Assembly: GCF_003814915.1 (NCBI RefSeq) | Contig: NZ_RKQK01000002.1 | Coordinates: 497,184 to 561,183 of the forward strand | DNA from: Pacificibacter maritimus | Lineage (GTDB): Bacteria; Pseudomonadota; Alphaproteobacteria; Rhodobacterales; Rhodobacteraceae | Length of the DNA stretch: 64,000 nt | Direction: 5' to 3' | Part shown: one piece after another, positions 46,097 through 55,800 of the stretch | Position numbering within the stretch: position 1 is the stretch's first letter | Layout of the letters: each line of letters opens with the position of its first letter | Program-made: the position numbers and the translations under genes | The notes under the pieces: model-generated | Seen by the model: the letters and a program-made list of their open reading frames with translations, nothing else | What the model was told of the DNA's origin: nothing | The model's database searches: none

Positions 46097-48397
46097 ATGA
46101 CTTTGCACCCTGAACGCCCGCCAATGGGCAAGCGTATCGCCGTGTTCCTTGCGTTGATCTTGGTCTTTTTCGGCATGTTGAACACCATGCCAGAAATTTC
46201 TGGCCTGCAAGACTTGGCCCGTGACATCACTGGACAACGATTTTTTAGGGTCTCGAACTTTCCGCCCGAATATTTTTATCCACCGGTATTCTTGCTGATG
46301 ATGACGATCGTTGCGCTAGATGCCAGCGTCTACCGCGCGTGGCGCAAGGACAAACCCCATCTGGCATGGCTCGGGCTTTTGCTTGATGCTGGGTTGCTTT
46401 TGGCGGCGTTTCTGGCGGCGTTCGGTTTTATGGTCGAAATCGACTCCATCTGTCTGATCGATCAGATCAGTGGCGAGCGCGCACGCCTGATCCAAGATGC
46501 CGCCGAACGCTCTGCGGGCGTAATCCCGGGGATGTCCTTTGAGGCAGAAGTCCCGTCGTGTCAGGCGCGTTTCGGGGTCTGGATTATTCCCCTGCTGTTC
46601 ACCATCATCACTCTGTTTTTCCTCTATAACATTCGCGTCTGGGGCCTGCCGCTGGTGGCTGTTGCCAGTGTCGTTGTGCTTTACACGATCGGCACCGCGC
46701 TGATCTGGGTGTTTGATCTGTCTGACAACAACTTCTTGCTCACCAAGCTGGGGGCGGATGGCGGCGATCCTTTGGCCGCCGCGATTCAGAAGGCCACCAA
46801 TGTCTTTGTTACACCCGACGGTTTCATGGGCCGTTTCATGGATATTATCGTCAATCAGGTCTTCCCCTATGTCGTCTTGGGCGCGCTGTTTGGCACCTCT
46901 GCGGGGGGCACGTCTCTGATCAAACTGGCAGTGCGGGTGACGCGCAACTTGCGCGGAGGACCAGCGCACGCGGCCATTGTGTCCTCTGCGATGTTTGGAA
47001 CGATCACAGGAGGGCCTGTGACCAACGTGTTGTCCACAGGGCGGCTGACGATTCCAATGATGCGCCGCAACGGGTTTTCCAAGGAATTTGCTGGTGGTGT
47101 TGAGGCCGCGGCCTCCTCGGGCGGGCAGATCATGCCGCCTGTTATGGGCGTGGCGGCCTTCGTCCTCGTGGCGCTGACGGCGGTACCCTATACGAAAGTC
47201 ATCACCGCTGCCTTTCTGCCTGCAATGTTCTTTTTCTTTTCGATCTTTCTGGCGGTGATTTTCCAAGCGCGGCGCGAAAAGGTCGTGGCGATGCGTGAAG
47301 TCCCCGAGGACCTGATCATGGAGCGTCAGGACTGGCTAAACCTGATCATCATCATCGTGCCGATCCTGACCATCCTCTTCCTGCTTTTGGGCAATAAGGA
47401 CAACATCGGCGGTGGGCTGTTTTCCATGCTTTTGCCTGACGCCGTGATCCGCACGATCACCAATTCTACGGGCGATGCTGTTTCTGCGGGCTGGTGGGCG
47501 GTTGCGATTTTGATACCGCTACTGCTACTCGACCCTGAAACCCGCGCCAAACCGTCCAAAATTCTCGTCTCCCTCGCTGACGGTGGGATTCTGATCTCAA
47601 GACTGTTTTTGTTGTTGTTTGCAGTCTCCATCATCTCGGCGTTTCTGAACGAAAGCGGTCTCACCGGAGAGTTGACCCGCGCCGTGACCTCATGGCTCGA
47701 ACAGGCGCAAGTGATCCGCATTTTTGGCTTTGAACTGCAAGTCGTGGGTGGCGTATATCTGATGCTGGCACTGACCTGCGCGATGTTCTGCGCCATTATG
47801 TTGGGCATGGGCATGCCGACGGTGCCAGCTTATGTGAACGTGGCATTACTGCTTGGGCCGCTGCTGGCAAACCTTGGTGTCAGCTTCTTCACCGCGCATA
47901 TGTTCGTGTTCTACTTCGCCGTGGCCTCTGCGATCACCCCACCTGTCGCCGTCGCTGCCTTTGCCGCCGCATCTATCACGGGTGCGGAGCCGATGCGCAC
48001 TGGTGTCGCCGCGGTTCGTGTGGGCATTGTGATGTTCACGATCCCCTTCATCTTCGCGTGGTATCCCGAACTGTTGCTGATCCCCGAGGCCGTGACGATT
48101 ACTGATGATAGCGGTGCGCGCGCCTTGATCCAAGGCTACAGCGGCGAAGTCGACATGGCCGCATTGGCATGGTTGTCCGCACGTTTGATCCTTGCGCTTT
48201 ACCTGATGGCATCGGCTTTGGCGCGCTTTGATCGAGGCCCTATCCCCTCTTGGGAAGTCGCCTGCCGCCTTGGCCTCGCCGTGTTGATCCTGTGGAAGAC
48301 CGCGCCCGTGATGTGGTTTGGCATCATCGCAGGGTCGGGCATTATTGCGCTGCATATTGTTCTATCAAGGAGACAAGATGCGACCGCCAGAGCTTGA
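46097..48397 (+). CDS. TRAP transporter fused permease subunit (4TM-12TM)
   Basis: Membrane protein of 766 residues joining the small DctQ-like and large DctM-like subunits, as in TAXI-TRAP systems. Many hydrophobic helices are seen, with large-subunit strings FGTITGGPVTNV, EAAASSGGQIMPPVMG, GMGMPTVPAYVNVA and ASAITPPVAVAAFAAA. It moves the substrate inward driven by the sodium or proton gradient. The ATG at 46097 has GGGGAAG upstream; an in-frame ATG at 46079 is the alternative. Its end overlaps the DUF3237 gene by 20 bases. Confidence 0.9.
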   Translation: MTLHPERPPMGKRIAVFLALILVFFGMLNTMPEISGLQDLARDITGQRFFRVSNFPPEYFYPPVFLLMMTIVALDASVYRAWRKDKPHLAWLGLLLDAGLLLAAFLAAFGFMVEIDSICLIDQISGERARLIQDAAERSAGVIPGMSFEAEVPSCQARFGVWIIPLLFTIITLFFLYNIRVWGLPLVAVASVVVLYTIGTALIWVFDLSDNNFLLTKLGADGGDPLAAAIQKATNVFVTPDGFMGRFMDIIVNQVFPYVVLGALFGTSAGGTSLIKLAVRVTRNLRGGPAHAAIVSSAMFGTITGGPVTNVLSTGRLTIPMMRRNGFSKEFAGGVEAAASSGGQIMPPVMGVAAFVLVALTAVPYTKVITAAFLPAMFFFFSIFLAVIFQARREKVVAMREVPEDLIMERQDWLNLIIIIVPILTILFLLLGNKDNIGGGLFSMLLPDAVIRTITNSTGDAVSAGWWAVAILIPLLLLDPETRAKPSKILVSLADGGILISRLFLLLFAVSIISAFLNESGLTGELTRAVTSWLEQAQVIRIFGFELQVVGGVYLMLALTCAMFCAIMLGMGMPTVPAYVNVALLLGPLLANLGVSFFTAHMFVFYFAVASAITPPVAVAAFAAASITGAEPMRTGVAAVRVGIVMFTIPFIFAWYPELLLIPEAVTITDDSGARALIQGYSGEVDMAALAWLSARLILALYLMASALARFDRGPIPSWEVACRLGLAVLILWKTAPVMWFGIIAGSGIIALHIVLSRRQDATARA

Positions 48398-48836
48398 ATT
48401 CGCGTTTCACCTTGAGGTCAGCCTTGGCCCTATCCGCGAAATGGGGGCTGGTCGTGCCGGTCACCGCCGGATCATTCCGATCATTGGCGGTACGGTGAGC
48501 GGCCCCAAGGCATCTGGGCGCATTTTGAACCTTGGGGCCGATTGGCAGACGATCTTCGCAGATCAGACGGCAGAGCTTGATACGCGTTATGCATTTGAGA
48601 CCGATGACGGGGCTTTGATCGAAGTCTGCAACTACGGTTTTCGCCACGGCCCGCCTGCGGTTATCGCCGCCATAGCGCGGGGCGAAGATGTGGCCCATGA
48701 CAGTTATTTTATGCGCACCCATGCCCGTCTAGAAACCGGTGATCCGCGCTATGACTGGGTCAATCGAACGCTGTTTGTCGGAACTGGTGAGCGCAAGGAG
48801 GCCAGCGTGATCATGGATCTATACGCGCTCACCTGA
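48378..48836 (+). CDS. DUF3237 domain protein
   Basis: Protein of 152 residues that matches DUF3237 over its full length, with IPIIGGTVSG, GADWQ and the late TLFVGTGERK. The family forms a small beta barrel of unknown function and is often found with transporters and enzymes for aromatic or other organic compounds. AAGGAGACAAG before the ATG is a strong ribosome site, inside the end of the TRAP permease gene, so it is co-expressed. It may process or bind the imported compound; this is inference. Confidence 0.8.
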   Translation: MRPPELEFAFHLEVSLGPIREMGAGRAGHRRIIPIIGGTVSGPKASGRILNLGADWQTIFADQTAELDTRYAFETDDGALIEVCNYGFRHGPPAVIAAIARGEDVAHDSYFMRTHARLETGDPRYDWVNRTLFVGTGERKEASVIMDLYALT

Positions 48837-48905
48837 GAATGGGCGTCTTGGTTTTAAAACGGGCCAGCCACCTCTAGGGTGCTTTTGACATGGGAAACAT
48901 TATTG

Positions 48906-49436
48906 ATGGCGCTCAATCAGCAGATTCAACTTGAACCTAAAGGCCTAGAACTAGGTGAACATTGGCGAACCGGCGTAGATGGGGAGCACGCAATTGGTCA
49001 TCCCTTGCCGAGAGCACTCATTGACCTTTGAGCCCCCATCAAGGGCCCCGCCTTTTTCAACGGCTCCGTGCGCATCAAAGTGATGGAACGCACGCCCTTG
49101 ACGGACAAAGAGGGTCGTCAAAAGGTTCTGACGCTGTTTGGTTTGACCTCTGGCAAGGACGGTATCGTCGCGCAAGACACCAACTATCGCAGGCGTTTTG
49201 CAGGGCGATGTATACCATTTGCCGATGATGGTTTGGGCAATCTTTTCGTGATTGATACGGTGACGGGGCAGATTAAATTCTGGCATCACAAATGCCAAGA
49301 CGGGGAAACCAATCCAAAGGCGTTGGCCCTTGTTGCAAAAGACTTTGATGCGTTCCTATCCAATTTGGATCTCTTCAAGGAAGAGCACAGTCCAGCGCTG
49401 TTGCAAGGCATCAAAAATGTGCGGTTAGACTTTTGA
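48906..49436 (+). pseudogene. SMI1/KNR4 (SUKH) family immunity-like gene, interrupted
   Basis: One frame runs from the ATG at 48906 to the stop at 49434-49436 but is broken by a TGA at 49029-49031. Before it the product ends LPRALIDL; after it the frame resumes with GPAFFNG and later PFADDGLGNLFVIDTVTGQIKFW. This is the central and C-terminal core of a SUKH domain. Intact SUKH proteins have a few residues including an Asn-Gly-Gly turn right at the break, so a small deletion creating the TGA is likely. Restart at 49068 would give a 122-residue truncated product. SUKH proteins are immunity factors for polymorphic toxins. Confidence 0.6.
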
Positions 49437-49469
49437 CCGCTAAGCAACATTAATATAGGTGTTTTACCC

Positions 49470-49721
49470 ATGAAGCTCGCTGAAATGAAAACCTATTTGG
49501 CCGCTCATGGTGTCGAAGATGGAACCGCCTACAGTCATGGCGGACTTGGCGGGGGCGACATCCATGGCATCGAAGAAATCGATGGCGTCTGGTACACCTA
49601 TTACAGCGAACGCGGCAGCAAAGGCGGATATCGCGCTTGGCCCAGCGAAGAAGATGCCGTGGCCTTTGTTGTGAAAGATGCCGAAAAATTCGCGCGCGCC
49701 TATAAATTTTGGAAAGAGTGA
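49470..49721 (+). CDS. Small hypothetical protein, candidate immunity gene
   Basis: A soluble, acidic 83-residue protein with a Gly/His-rich middle (SHGGLGGGDIHG), a beta-like part with WYTYYSERGSKGG, and a helix EEDAVAFVVKDAEKFARA. I do not recognise the family. Size, charge and position between a SUKH fragment and a GAD-like/DUF1851 gene suggest an immunity-type protein. It is followed within a few bases by another small gene, then by the DUF1851 gene, so the three may be one unit. Confidence 0.6.
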   Translation: MKLAEMKTYLAAHGVEDGTAYSHGGLGGGDIHGIEEIDGVWYTYYSERGSKGGYRAWPSEEDAVAFVVKDAEKFARAYKFWKE

Positions 49722-49733
49722 AAAAGAGTGAAT

Positions 49734-49910
49734 ATGTCCGTACCCCCTGACAAGATTCCTGCCTATTGCGCGCGCCATGGACTGGAAGAAAACAGAGATT
49801 ATGTTTTAAAAGACTTTGCCGTCCGCGCGCGTGGTACCTTTGAGCAAGCTGCCGAATGGATCATAGCGCAGGCCAGATTGGCACGATCTCAAATGGGCCC
49901 TAGCCAATGA
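49734..49910 (+). CDS. Very small hypothetical protein upstream of the DUF1851 gene
   Basis: A 58-residue frame from the ATG at 49734 (a GTG at 49728 would add two residues). The product looks like a small alpha/beta domain with a C-terminal helix (FEQAAEWIIAQARLARSQ). Its TGA overlaps the ATG of the next gene, which supports real, coupled translation. No family recognised. Confidence 0.5.
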   Translation: MSVPPDKIPAYCARHGLEENRDYVLKDFAVRARGTFEQAAEWIIAQARLARSQMGPSQ

Positions 49911-50602
49911 CATACATTAGCGAAATCAAAGGCCGCAGCGGTAAAGATCATATCGATAGCGTGCTGAAACGGTCAGGGCCTCTCATCGGTGCATCCGTCG
50001 TGCCCGAGGCCACGCTGGAGGCTTGGACTGGGGTCCTGCCTGACATCTTGATCGATTTTTGGCGCAATCACGGTCTCGGGGCGCTTCAGGGCGGGGTGAT
50101 GCGCCTGTGCGTGCCGGATGAGTTTGATGGCCTTTTATCCGAGGTTTTTCAGGCAGACAAAGATTTTTCACACAAAGACTGCCATGTTATTGGCTACGGT
50201 CCCTTTGGAAATCTGATTGTCTGGAGCGCGCGCCACTGGATCGTCAGAATAGATCTGCTGCATGGGCGCGTCTCCGCATCTGGGCTGACTGACCCCAGCA
50301 AAAAGCATAATGAGAATGCATCGATTGTCGCCCATCTGTTGGGCCATCAGCCCGACAGTCTGGATGTGGTGGACGACGACGGTAAAAAGATGTTCAAACC
50401 TGCCGTCAGCGCGCTTGGTCCACTGAAGACGGGTCAGGCATTCGGTTTTTTCCCAGCCTTGGCAATGGGCGGTGCGCCGCAGATCGCAAACCTCAAGATC
50501 GTGCCAGCGCTGGAACATTTTGTAGTCCTCGCACAGCTTCAAAAATTCCATCTGGTTGACTATCTTGGCAGCGCGCCAGGCGCCCTAAGAACAATCGGGT
50601 AA
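49907..50602 (+). CDS. GAD-like / DUF1851 domain protein (Tdi1-type immunity protein)
   Basis: Protein of 231 residues. The N-terminal half has the GAD-like fold strings (LPDILIDFWRNHGLG, FGNLIVWSARHW). The C-terminal half is DUF1851 with LGPLKTGQAFGFFPALAMGG and LEHFVVLAQL near the end. This two-domain plan is that of Tdi-type immunity proteins guarding against type VI secreted DNases. No toxin or secretion gene is in the window, so it would be an orphan immunity gene. The ATG overlaps the previous stop (ATGA). Confidence 0.8.
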   Translation: MTYISEIKGRSGKDHIDSVLKRSGPLIGASVVPEATLEAWTGVLPDILIDFWRNHGLGALQGGVMRLCVPDEFDGLLSEVFQADKDFSHKDCHVIGYGPFGNLIVWSARHWIVRIDLLHGRVSASGLTDPSKKHNENASIVAHLLGHQPDSLDVVDDDGKKMFKPAVSALGPLKTGQAFGFFPALAMGGAPQIANLKIVPALEHFVVLAQLQKFHLVDYLGSAPGALRTIG

Positions 50603-50903
50603 CATCGCTAAGCATTTGGTCCGTATCCAGTTTGGTACCCCTGCGATCCTATCAAAGACTGCACCAAAACTGGTACCTTTTCAGACTTTTGTACTTGTCT
50701 TGCAGTAATGGATTTGGGTGAAGGACAGTCACCAATGAAGATCGCCGCGGCGGTCAAACTGGGCACCTTGCTGCCCTTCTCAGTTTTGCAGGACGTAAAG
50801 GTGATTGGCCCAGATCCCCCTGTTACTCTGACCCAAAGTTGACGTGCAGCGATTGATTGCCTCCGCAATGCAGCGCCAAATACGGAAGTTGCTCAAAGTA
50901 TAT
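50603..50903. other. Intergenic stretch between the immunity-like genes and imuA
   Basis: About 300 bases without a supported gene. A 44-codon plus-strand frame (50708-50842) and an 86-codon minus-strand frame (50608-50868) both read through the same bases. Neither matches a family I know nor has a convincing ribosome site. KpnI-like GGTACC sequences occur twice with part-inverted flanks, perhaps a mobile-element scar. Confidence 0.3.
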
Positions 50904-50918
50904 GTTCTCCGTATGTTC
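50904..50918 (+). promoter_or_regulatory. LexA (SOS) box of the imuA-imuB-dnaE2 cassette
   Basis: GTTC-N7-GTTC, the alphaproteobacterial LexA operator, is exact here (GTTC at 50904 and 50915). It ends six bases before the imuA ATG at 50925, so LexA would block transcription start until DNA damage. Confidence 0.88.
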
Positions 50919-50924
50919 TCATCA

Positions 50925-51476
50925 ATGCGAGTCGATCTTCGAAATATCTTTCCTCTCCGCCCCGCCAGGGTTCATGAGGTTTGCGGGCCCACTGCGATAA
51001 GCTTTGCGGCCATGGCAGCATCAGGTCCGTGCCTATGGATCCGTGAGGGCTGGCTTGGCGACACGATCACGCCTCAGGGGCTCCTGCGCTATCTTGATCC
51101 CACGCAGCTTCTTCTGGCGCGCCCTAAGGATCAGATCGATGCCTTGGCCGTGGCCGAGGAGGCATTGAAAGACGGTGTGCTCCCCTATGTTATCCTCGAA
51201 ATCACCCGCCCACTCGATCTGCGCGAGGGGCGGCGGCTGCAACTGGCGGCCAAGGCGGGCGGCACGACTGGGCTCTGTATCATCCCTGAAGGCATGGGCT
51301 CCAACGCGACCCACACCCGCTGGCGGGCTACGCCGAGCTTTGATGCCGCAGAGGAAGACTCGACTCTCATGCGCTGGGAGATTATTAAGAACAAATCAGG
51401 AACAAATGGAGCCTGGAATGTTCGATGGGATCAGAAAGCGCGTCGTGTGCATGTGGTTTCCGCGGTTGCCGAGTGA
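50925..51476 (+). CDS. imuA: ImuA mutagenesis accessory protein
   Basis: Protein of 183 residues, a diverged RecA/SulA-like factor that works with ImuB and DnaE2 in damage-induced mutagenesis. It begins near VDLRNIFPLRPARVHEVCGP, and the typical body follows (LDPTQLLLARPKDQIDALAVAEEAL, cut here into short strings such as RPKDQIDAL). The ATG at 50925 is chosen because the LexA box covers 50904-50918, making the longer open frame implausible. An ATG at 50913 lies in the box. Its end overlaps imuB. Confidence 0.83.
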   Translation: MRVDLRNIFPLRPARVHEVCGPTAISFAAMAASGPCLWIREGWLGDTITPQGLLRYLDPTQLLLARPKDQIDALAVAEEALKDGVLPYVILEITRPLDLREGRRLQLAAKAGGTTGLCIIPEGMGSNATHTRWRATPSFDAAEEDSTLMRWEIIKNKSGTNGAWNVRWDQKARRVHVVSAVAE

Positions 51477-52872
51477 CCGCGTTCTGCGTGCGCGTCCCGT
51501 GTCCGGCCCCTTTGCAATCACCCACAAATCCAACAACACCGAACGAATTTATTGCCTCAACAGCCCTGCAGAGCGCGCGGGGCTGACCCGCGGGATGAGC
51601 TTTGCCGATGCCCGCGCTTTTTGCCCCGACCTGATCAGCCAACCCGCGCGTCCTGATCTTGATGCCCACTTCCTCGCGATCCTGCGTCGGTGGGCGACTC
51701 GCTATTGTCCCTGGGTCGGATGGGATGGCGCGGATGGGCTCGTGCTCGATGTGACCGGATCGACCCATTTGTGGGGCGGCGAAGAGGCGATGTGCGATGA
51801 CATGCGGGCGCGGGCGGCGCGGGCAGGGCTTTCGGTCGGCCTTGGCCTCGCCGACACGCGCGGTGCTGCTTGGGCCTTTGCCCATTACGGAGGCGCGGGC
51901 AAGACACTCGAACACCTTCCGGTTGCTGCGCTGCGCATCAATACCCAAGTGGTCACCGGACTACAGCGCCTCGGTCTGCGCACCATCGGCGATCTCTCCA
52001 CTGCGGCTCGCGCGCCCTTGGCACGCCGTTTCGGGCCAGAGATGATGCTGCGTCTCGACCAAGCCATGGGCAGGGTGCCCGAACCCGTTACACCCGAAAA
52101 AGAACCACCGCGTTTCGTCAACCGCATGAGTTTGCCTGAACCGATAGGCCTGACCGAGGACGTCATGGGCATCACCGAACGCCTACTGGTGCCGCTCTGC
52201 GACAAGCTCAACCGCTTCGAGATGGGCGCGCGCAAACTCTCCCTCACGCTGCGCCGTGTCGATCAGAGCAGCCGAGAGGTCGAGTTGCGCCTTGCCGCAC
52301 CCATGCGCGATCCTCATCGCATTCTACCGTTGTTCGAGCGCGGTGTGGGCGAGGTAGACGCTGGCTTTGGTATTGACCAGATCCGCCTCAAAGCCACGCA
52401 GGTCGAACCGCTCGCGGTGCAACAGATCGGCAGCGTCCAAGCCTCCCCCGACCGTCTCGCCGATCTGATAACTCGCATCGGCACGCGTATCGGCCTCGAC
52501 AACGTGCAACGCTATCTTCCTGCCGACAGCCACATTCCGGCACGCGCTTTTCGCATCGTCCCAGCCGCATACACTCGCCCCGACAGCAGCTGGTCCACGT
52601 GCCGTCCACGCCCGCTGCGCCTGTTCCCGCCCGAACCAATTGCGGGCAGAGGTCATACCCCGCCCGACCGTTTTCGCTGGCGACGCATGACGCTGACCAC
52701 GGGGCGCGCCATCGGCCCCGAACGCATCGCACCCGAATGGTGGCTCGAAGGTGATACATGGCGCACGGGGTTGCGCGATTACTGGAAAGTGGACACGCGC
52801 GAAGGCCGCCGCCTGTGGCTCTTTTATACGCCACAAAATCCCAGCTGGTGCGTGGAGGGGGAATTCGCATGA
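51418..52872 (+). CDS. imuB: ImuB, catalytically inactive Y-family polymerase-like adaptor
   Basis: Protein of 484 residues related to DinB polymerases that bridges DnaE2 and the beta clamp. The Y-family body is present (WFPRLPSD, SFADARAFCPDL, helix-hairpin-helix region LGLRTIGDLSTAAR). The catalytic acidic motif is replaced (DVTGSTHLWGGE instead of the Ser-Asp-Glu type), as in all ImuB. A clamp-binding-like LRLFPP stretch lies near residue 400. The ATG at 51418 overlaps imuA by about 60 bases, with GGAG before it. The stop overlaps the dnaE2 start. Confidence 0.9.
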   Translation: MFDGIRKRVVCMWFPRLPSDRVLRARPVSGPFAITHKSNNTERIYCLNSPAERAGLTRGMSFADARAFCPDLISQPARPDLDAHFLAILRRWATRYCPWVGWDGADGLVLDVTGSTHLWGGEEAMCDDMRARAARAGLSVGLGLADTRGAAWAFAHYGGAGKTLEHLPVAALRINTQVVTGLQRLGLRTIGDLSTAARAPLARRFGPEMMLRLDQAMGRVPEPVTPEKEPPRFVNRMSLPEPIGLTEDVMGITERLLVPLCDKLNRFEMGARKLSLTLRRVDQSSREVELRLAAPMRDPHRILPLFERGVGEVDAGFGIDQIRLKATQVEPLAVQQIGSVQASPDRLADLITRIGTRIGLDNVQRYLPADSHIPARAFRIVPAAYTRPDSSWSTCRPRPLRLFPPEPIAGRGHTPPDRFRWRRMTLTTGRAIGPERIAPEWWLEGDTWRTGLRDYWKVDTREGRRLWLFYTPQNPSWCVEGEFA

Positions 52873-55800
52873 GCTACGCCGAACTTTGTGTCACCTCTAA
52901 CTTCACTTTTCTCACCGGCGCCTCACATCCCGAAGAACTGGTGTTGCGCGCCGCAGAGCTGGGTCTTGAGGCGCTGGCGATCACCGATCGCAACACACTC
53001 GCCGGAGTCGTGCGCGCATGGTCGGCGCTCAAGACGCTCCGCGAAGAGGCGGCCGAAAGCCTGCGTATCCGCCCCTCGCACCAAATTGATTCCTGTTCGC
53101 GTCAAGAGATCGGGTCGCCCAAAGACCTGCCTACGTCACAGGCCTCGAAACTGCCGAGGCTCATCGTCGGTAGCCGTCTCGTGCTACGCGATTGTCCTGT
53201 GGAATGGCTGGCGCTGCCCACTGACCGCGCCGCTTACGAGCGCCTTTCGCGGCTGCTTACACAGGGCAAACGGCGCGCAGGCAAGGCAGAATGCCATCTC
53301 GATCTGGCCGATCTCGAGGCGGGCTGTCTGGGCATGATCCTCATTGCGATGCCGCCACGTAATTTACACCATGCGCGCGCACCGCTTGAGCGGCTCCGCC
53401 ATCGCTTCCCCGGCCATGTATTTTTGGGAGCAGCTCCCTGTTATGACGGTTCTGATCAAGGCTGGTTCGACCGCTGCTCGGCGCTTGCGCAGCGCTGTGC
53501 AACGCCCATGGTGGCGGTCGGGGACGTGCTTATGCACCACGGGCGCAGGCGCAGGCTTACCGATGTGCTGACCTGCCTACGCGAGGGGCTGACCATTGAC
53601 CAAATCGGCACCCGCGCGCTACCCAATGCTGAACGCCGCCTCAAGGGGGGCGCCGACATGGCGCGGCTTTATCGCAACCATCCGGCTGCGCTGCGGCGCA
53701 CTGTGGAGATTGCCGCACGCTGCGGGTTTGATTTATCCGAGCTGAGCTACGAATACCCCGACGAGATGTCCGACGGCGAAAGCCCGCAAGCCCGTCTCGA
53801 ACGCCTTGCCCGCGAAGGGATCAAACACCGCTATCCCCACGGAGCGGCCCAGCGGGTGCATGATCTCATGCGCAAAGAATTGAGCCTCGTAGGGGAACTG
53901 GGCTACGCGGCCTATTTCCTCACCGTTCATGACATCGTGGCGCAGGCTCGATCGCGCGGCATCCTCTGTCAGGGGCGTGGCTCGGCCGCCAATTCCATCC
54001 TTTGTTACCTCCTTGGCATCACCGATGTGTCGCCCGACATGATCGGCATGGTGTTCGAGCGCTTCATCTCCCGTCATCGTGGCGAACCGCCCGACATCGA
54101 CGTGGATTTCGAACATGAGCGCCGCGAAGAGGTGATCCAGTGGATCTACGAAAAATATGGACGTCACCGCGCGGGGCTTTGCGCCACCGTCATCCATTTC
54201 CGCACCCGCGCCGCCATTCGCGAGGTGGGCAAGGTCATGGGGTTATCGCAAGACCTCACGGCGCGGCTCTCAGGCGACATCTGGGGGCAGAGCAACTCTG
54301 GAGCGGATATGGAGCGGGTAAAAGAGTTGGGCCTCAATCCCAAGGACCAGCGACTGGCGCAGACTATTAAACTCATCGGCGAGATCATCGGCTTTCCGCG
54401 CCACCTCTCACAGCATGTAGGAGGCTTCATCATCACGCGCGGGCGGCTCGACGATCTTTGTCCCATTGAGAATGCCGCCATGGAGGGGCGCACCTGTATA
54501 GAATGGGACAAAGACGATATCGACGCTTTGGGCATTCTCAAGATCGATATCCTGAGCCTTGGAATGCTTACATGCCTGCGCAAAAGCTTCGATCTTCTGG
54601 AGGCGCATGAGGGGGTGCGGCGGACCCTCGATACCGTGCCCCAAGAGGACCGCGCGACCTATGACATGCTCACCCGCGCCGATGCGGTGGGCGTGTTTCA
54701 GGTCGAAAGCCGCGCCCAGATGAACTTCCTTCCGCGGATGCGCCCCTCGACTTTTTACGATCTGGTGATCGAGGTCGCCATCGTCCGCCCCGGCCCCATT
54801 CAAGGCGGGATGGTCAAACCCTATATCCGGCGGCGGCAGGGGCTTGAGGCTCCCGAACCCTTTGGTCCTGCGCTCCAAGAGGTTACGCGCAAAACGCTTG
54901 GGGTGCCGCTTTTCCAAGAGCAGGCGATGCAGATCGCAGTTGTCGGGGCGGGCTATTCGGCGGAAGAGGCTGACAAGCTTCGGCGCTCTCTCGCCTCCTT
55001 TCGGCGCATGGGCACCATCGGCGAGCATCGCGAGCGGTTCGTGCGCGGCATGATGCGCAATGGCTATTCACATGAGATCGCGCAGGCCTGTTTCGGTCAG
55101 ATTGAGGGTTTTGCCGATTACGGGTTCCCCGAAAGCCACGCAGCCGCCTTTGCCATGCTGACCTATGTGTCGTCTTGGCTCAAATGCCACCACCCAGCGG
55201 TGTTTGCCTGTGCTCTTCTAAATTCCCAACCGATGGGCTTTTACGCCCCAGCGCAGATCGTTCGGGACGTGCGCGAACACGGTGTCGAGGTGCGGCCAGT
55301 TTGCGTGAACCACTCGGGCTGGGACAACCTCTTGGAGCGGCGGGCCGATGGCGCGTTAGCGTTGCGGCTCGGGTTTCGCCAAATCAAAGGCTTTCGCGAA
55401 GAGGACGCGGCCTGGATCACAGCGGCGCGCGGCAATGGCTATCAAGACCCAGAAAGCGTCTGGCTCAGGGCGGGCGTCGCGCCCACCGTGCTCGAACGGT
55501 TAGCCGAGGCTGACGCGTTCATCAGCATGGGGCTCACGCGGCGCAATGCCTTGTGGCAGGTGCGCGCGATCCTTGCCCCCAAGCCTTTGCCGCTCTTTTC
55601 CGATCCGATGGACGGCGAAGGCATCCGCGAGGCTGAGGTGTGCCTACCGTCCATGCATATGGGCGAGGAAGTTGTGGAGGATTACGTCTCCACCCGCCTC
55701 ACTCTACGCGCCCATCCGATGGAGCTTTTGCGACCATCAATCCCGGGGCTCACGCCCCATGACCGACTGCCAACGGCGCCCCTAGCGCGCATCACTGTCT

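Noticed and set aside
46316-47266. 316-codon minus-strand frame inside the TRAP permease gene
   Set aside because: Its translation is almost entirely Arg, Gln, His and Asp, the typical mirror of hydrophobic helices.
50620-50690. Possible insertion-sequence end with paired GGTACC sites
   Set aside because: Arms are short and imperfect, no transposase or target duplication is visible.
50844-50924. In-frame upstream extension of imuA
   Set aside because: It contains the LexA operator, and the added residues are not typical of ImuA.
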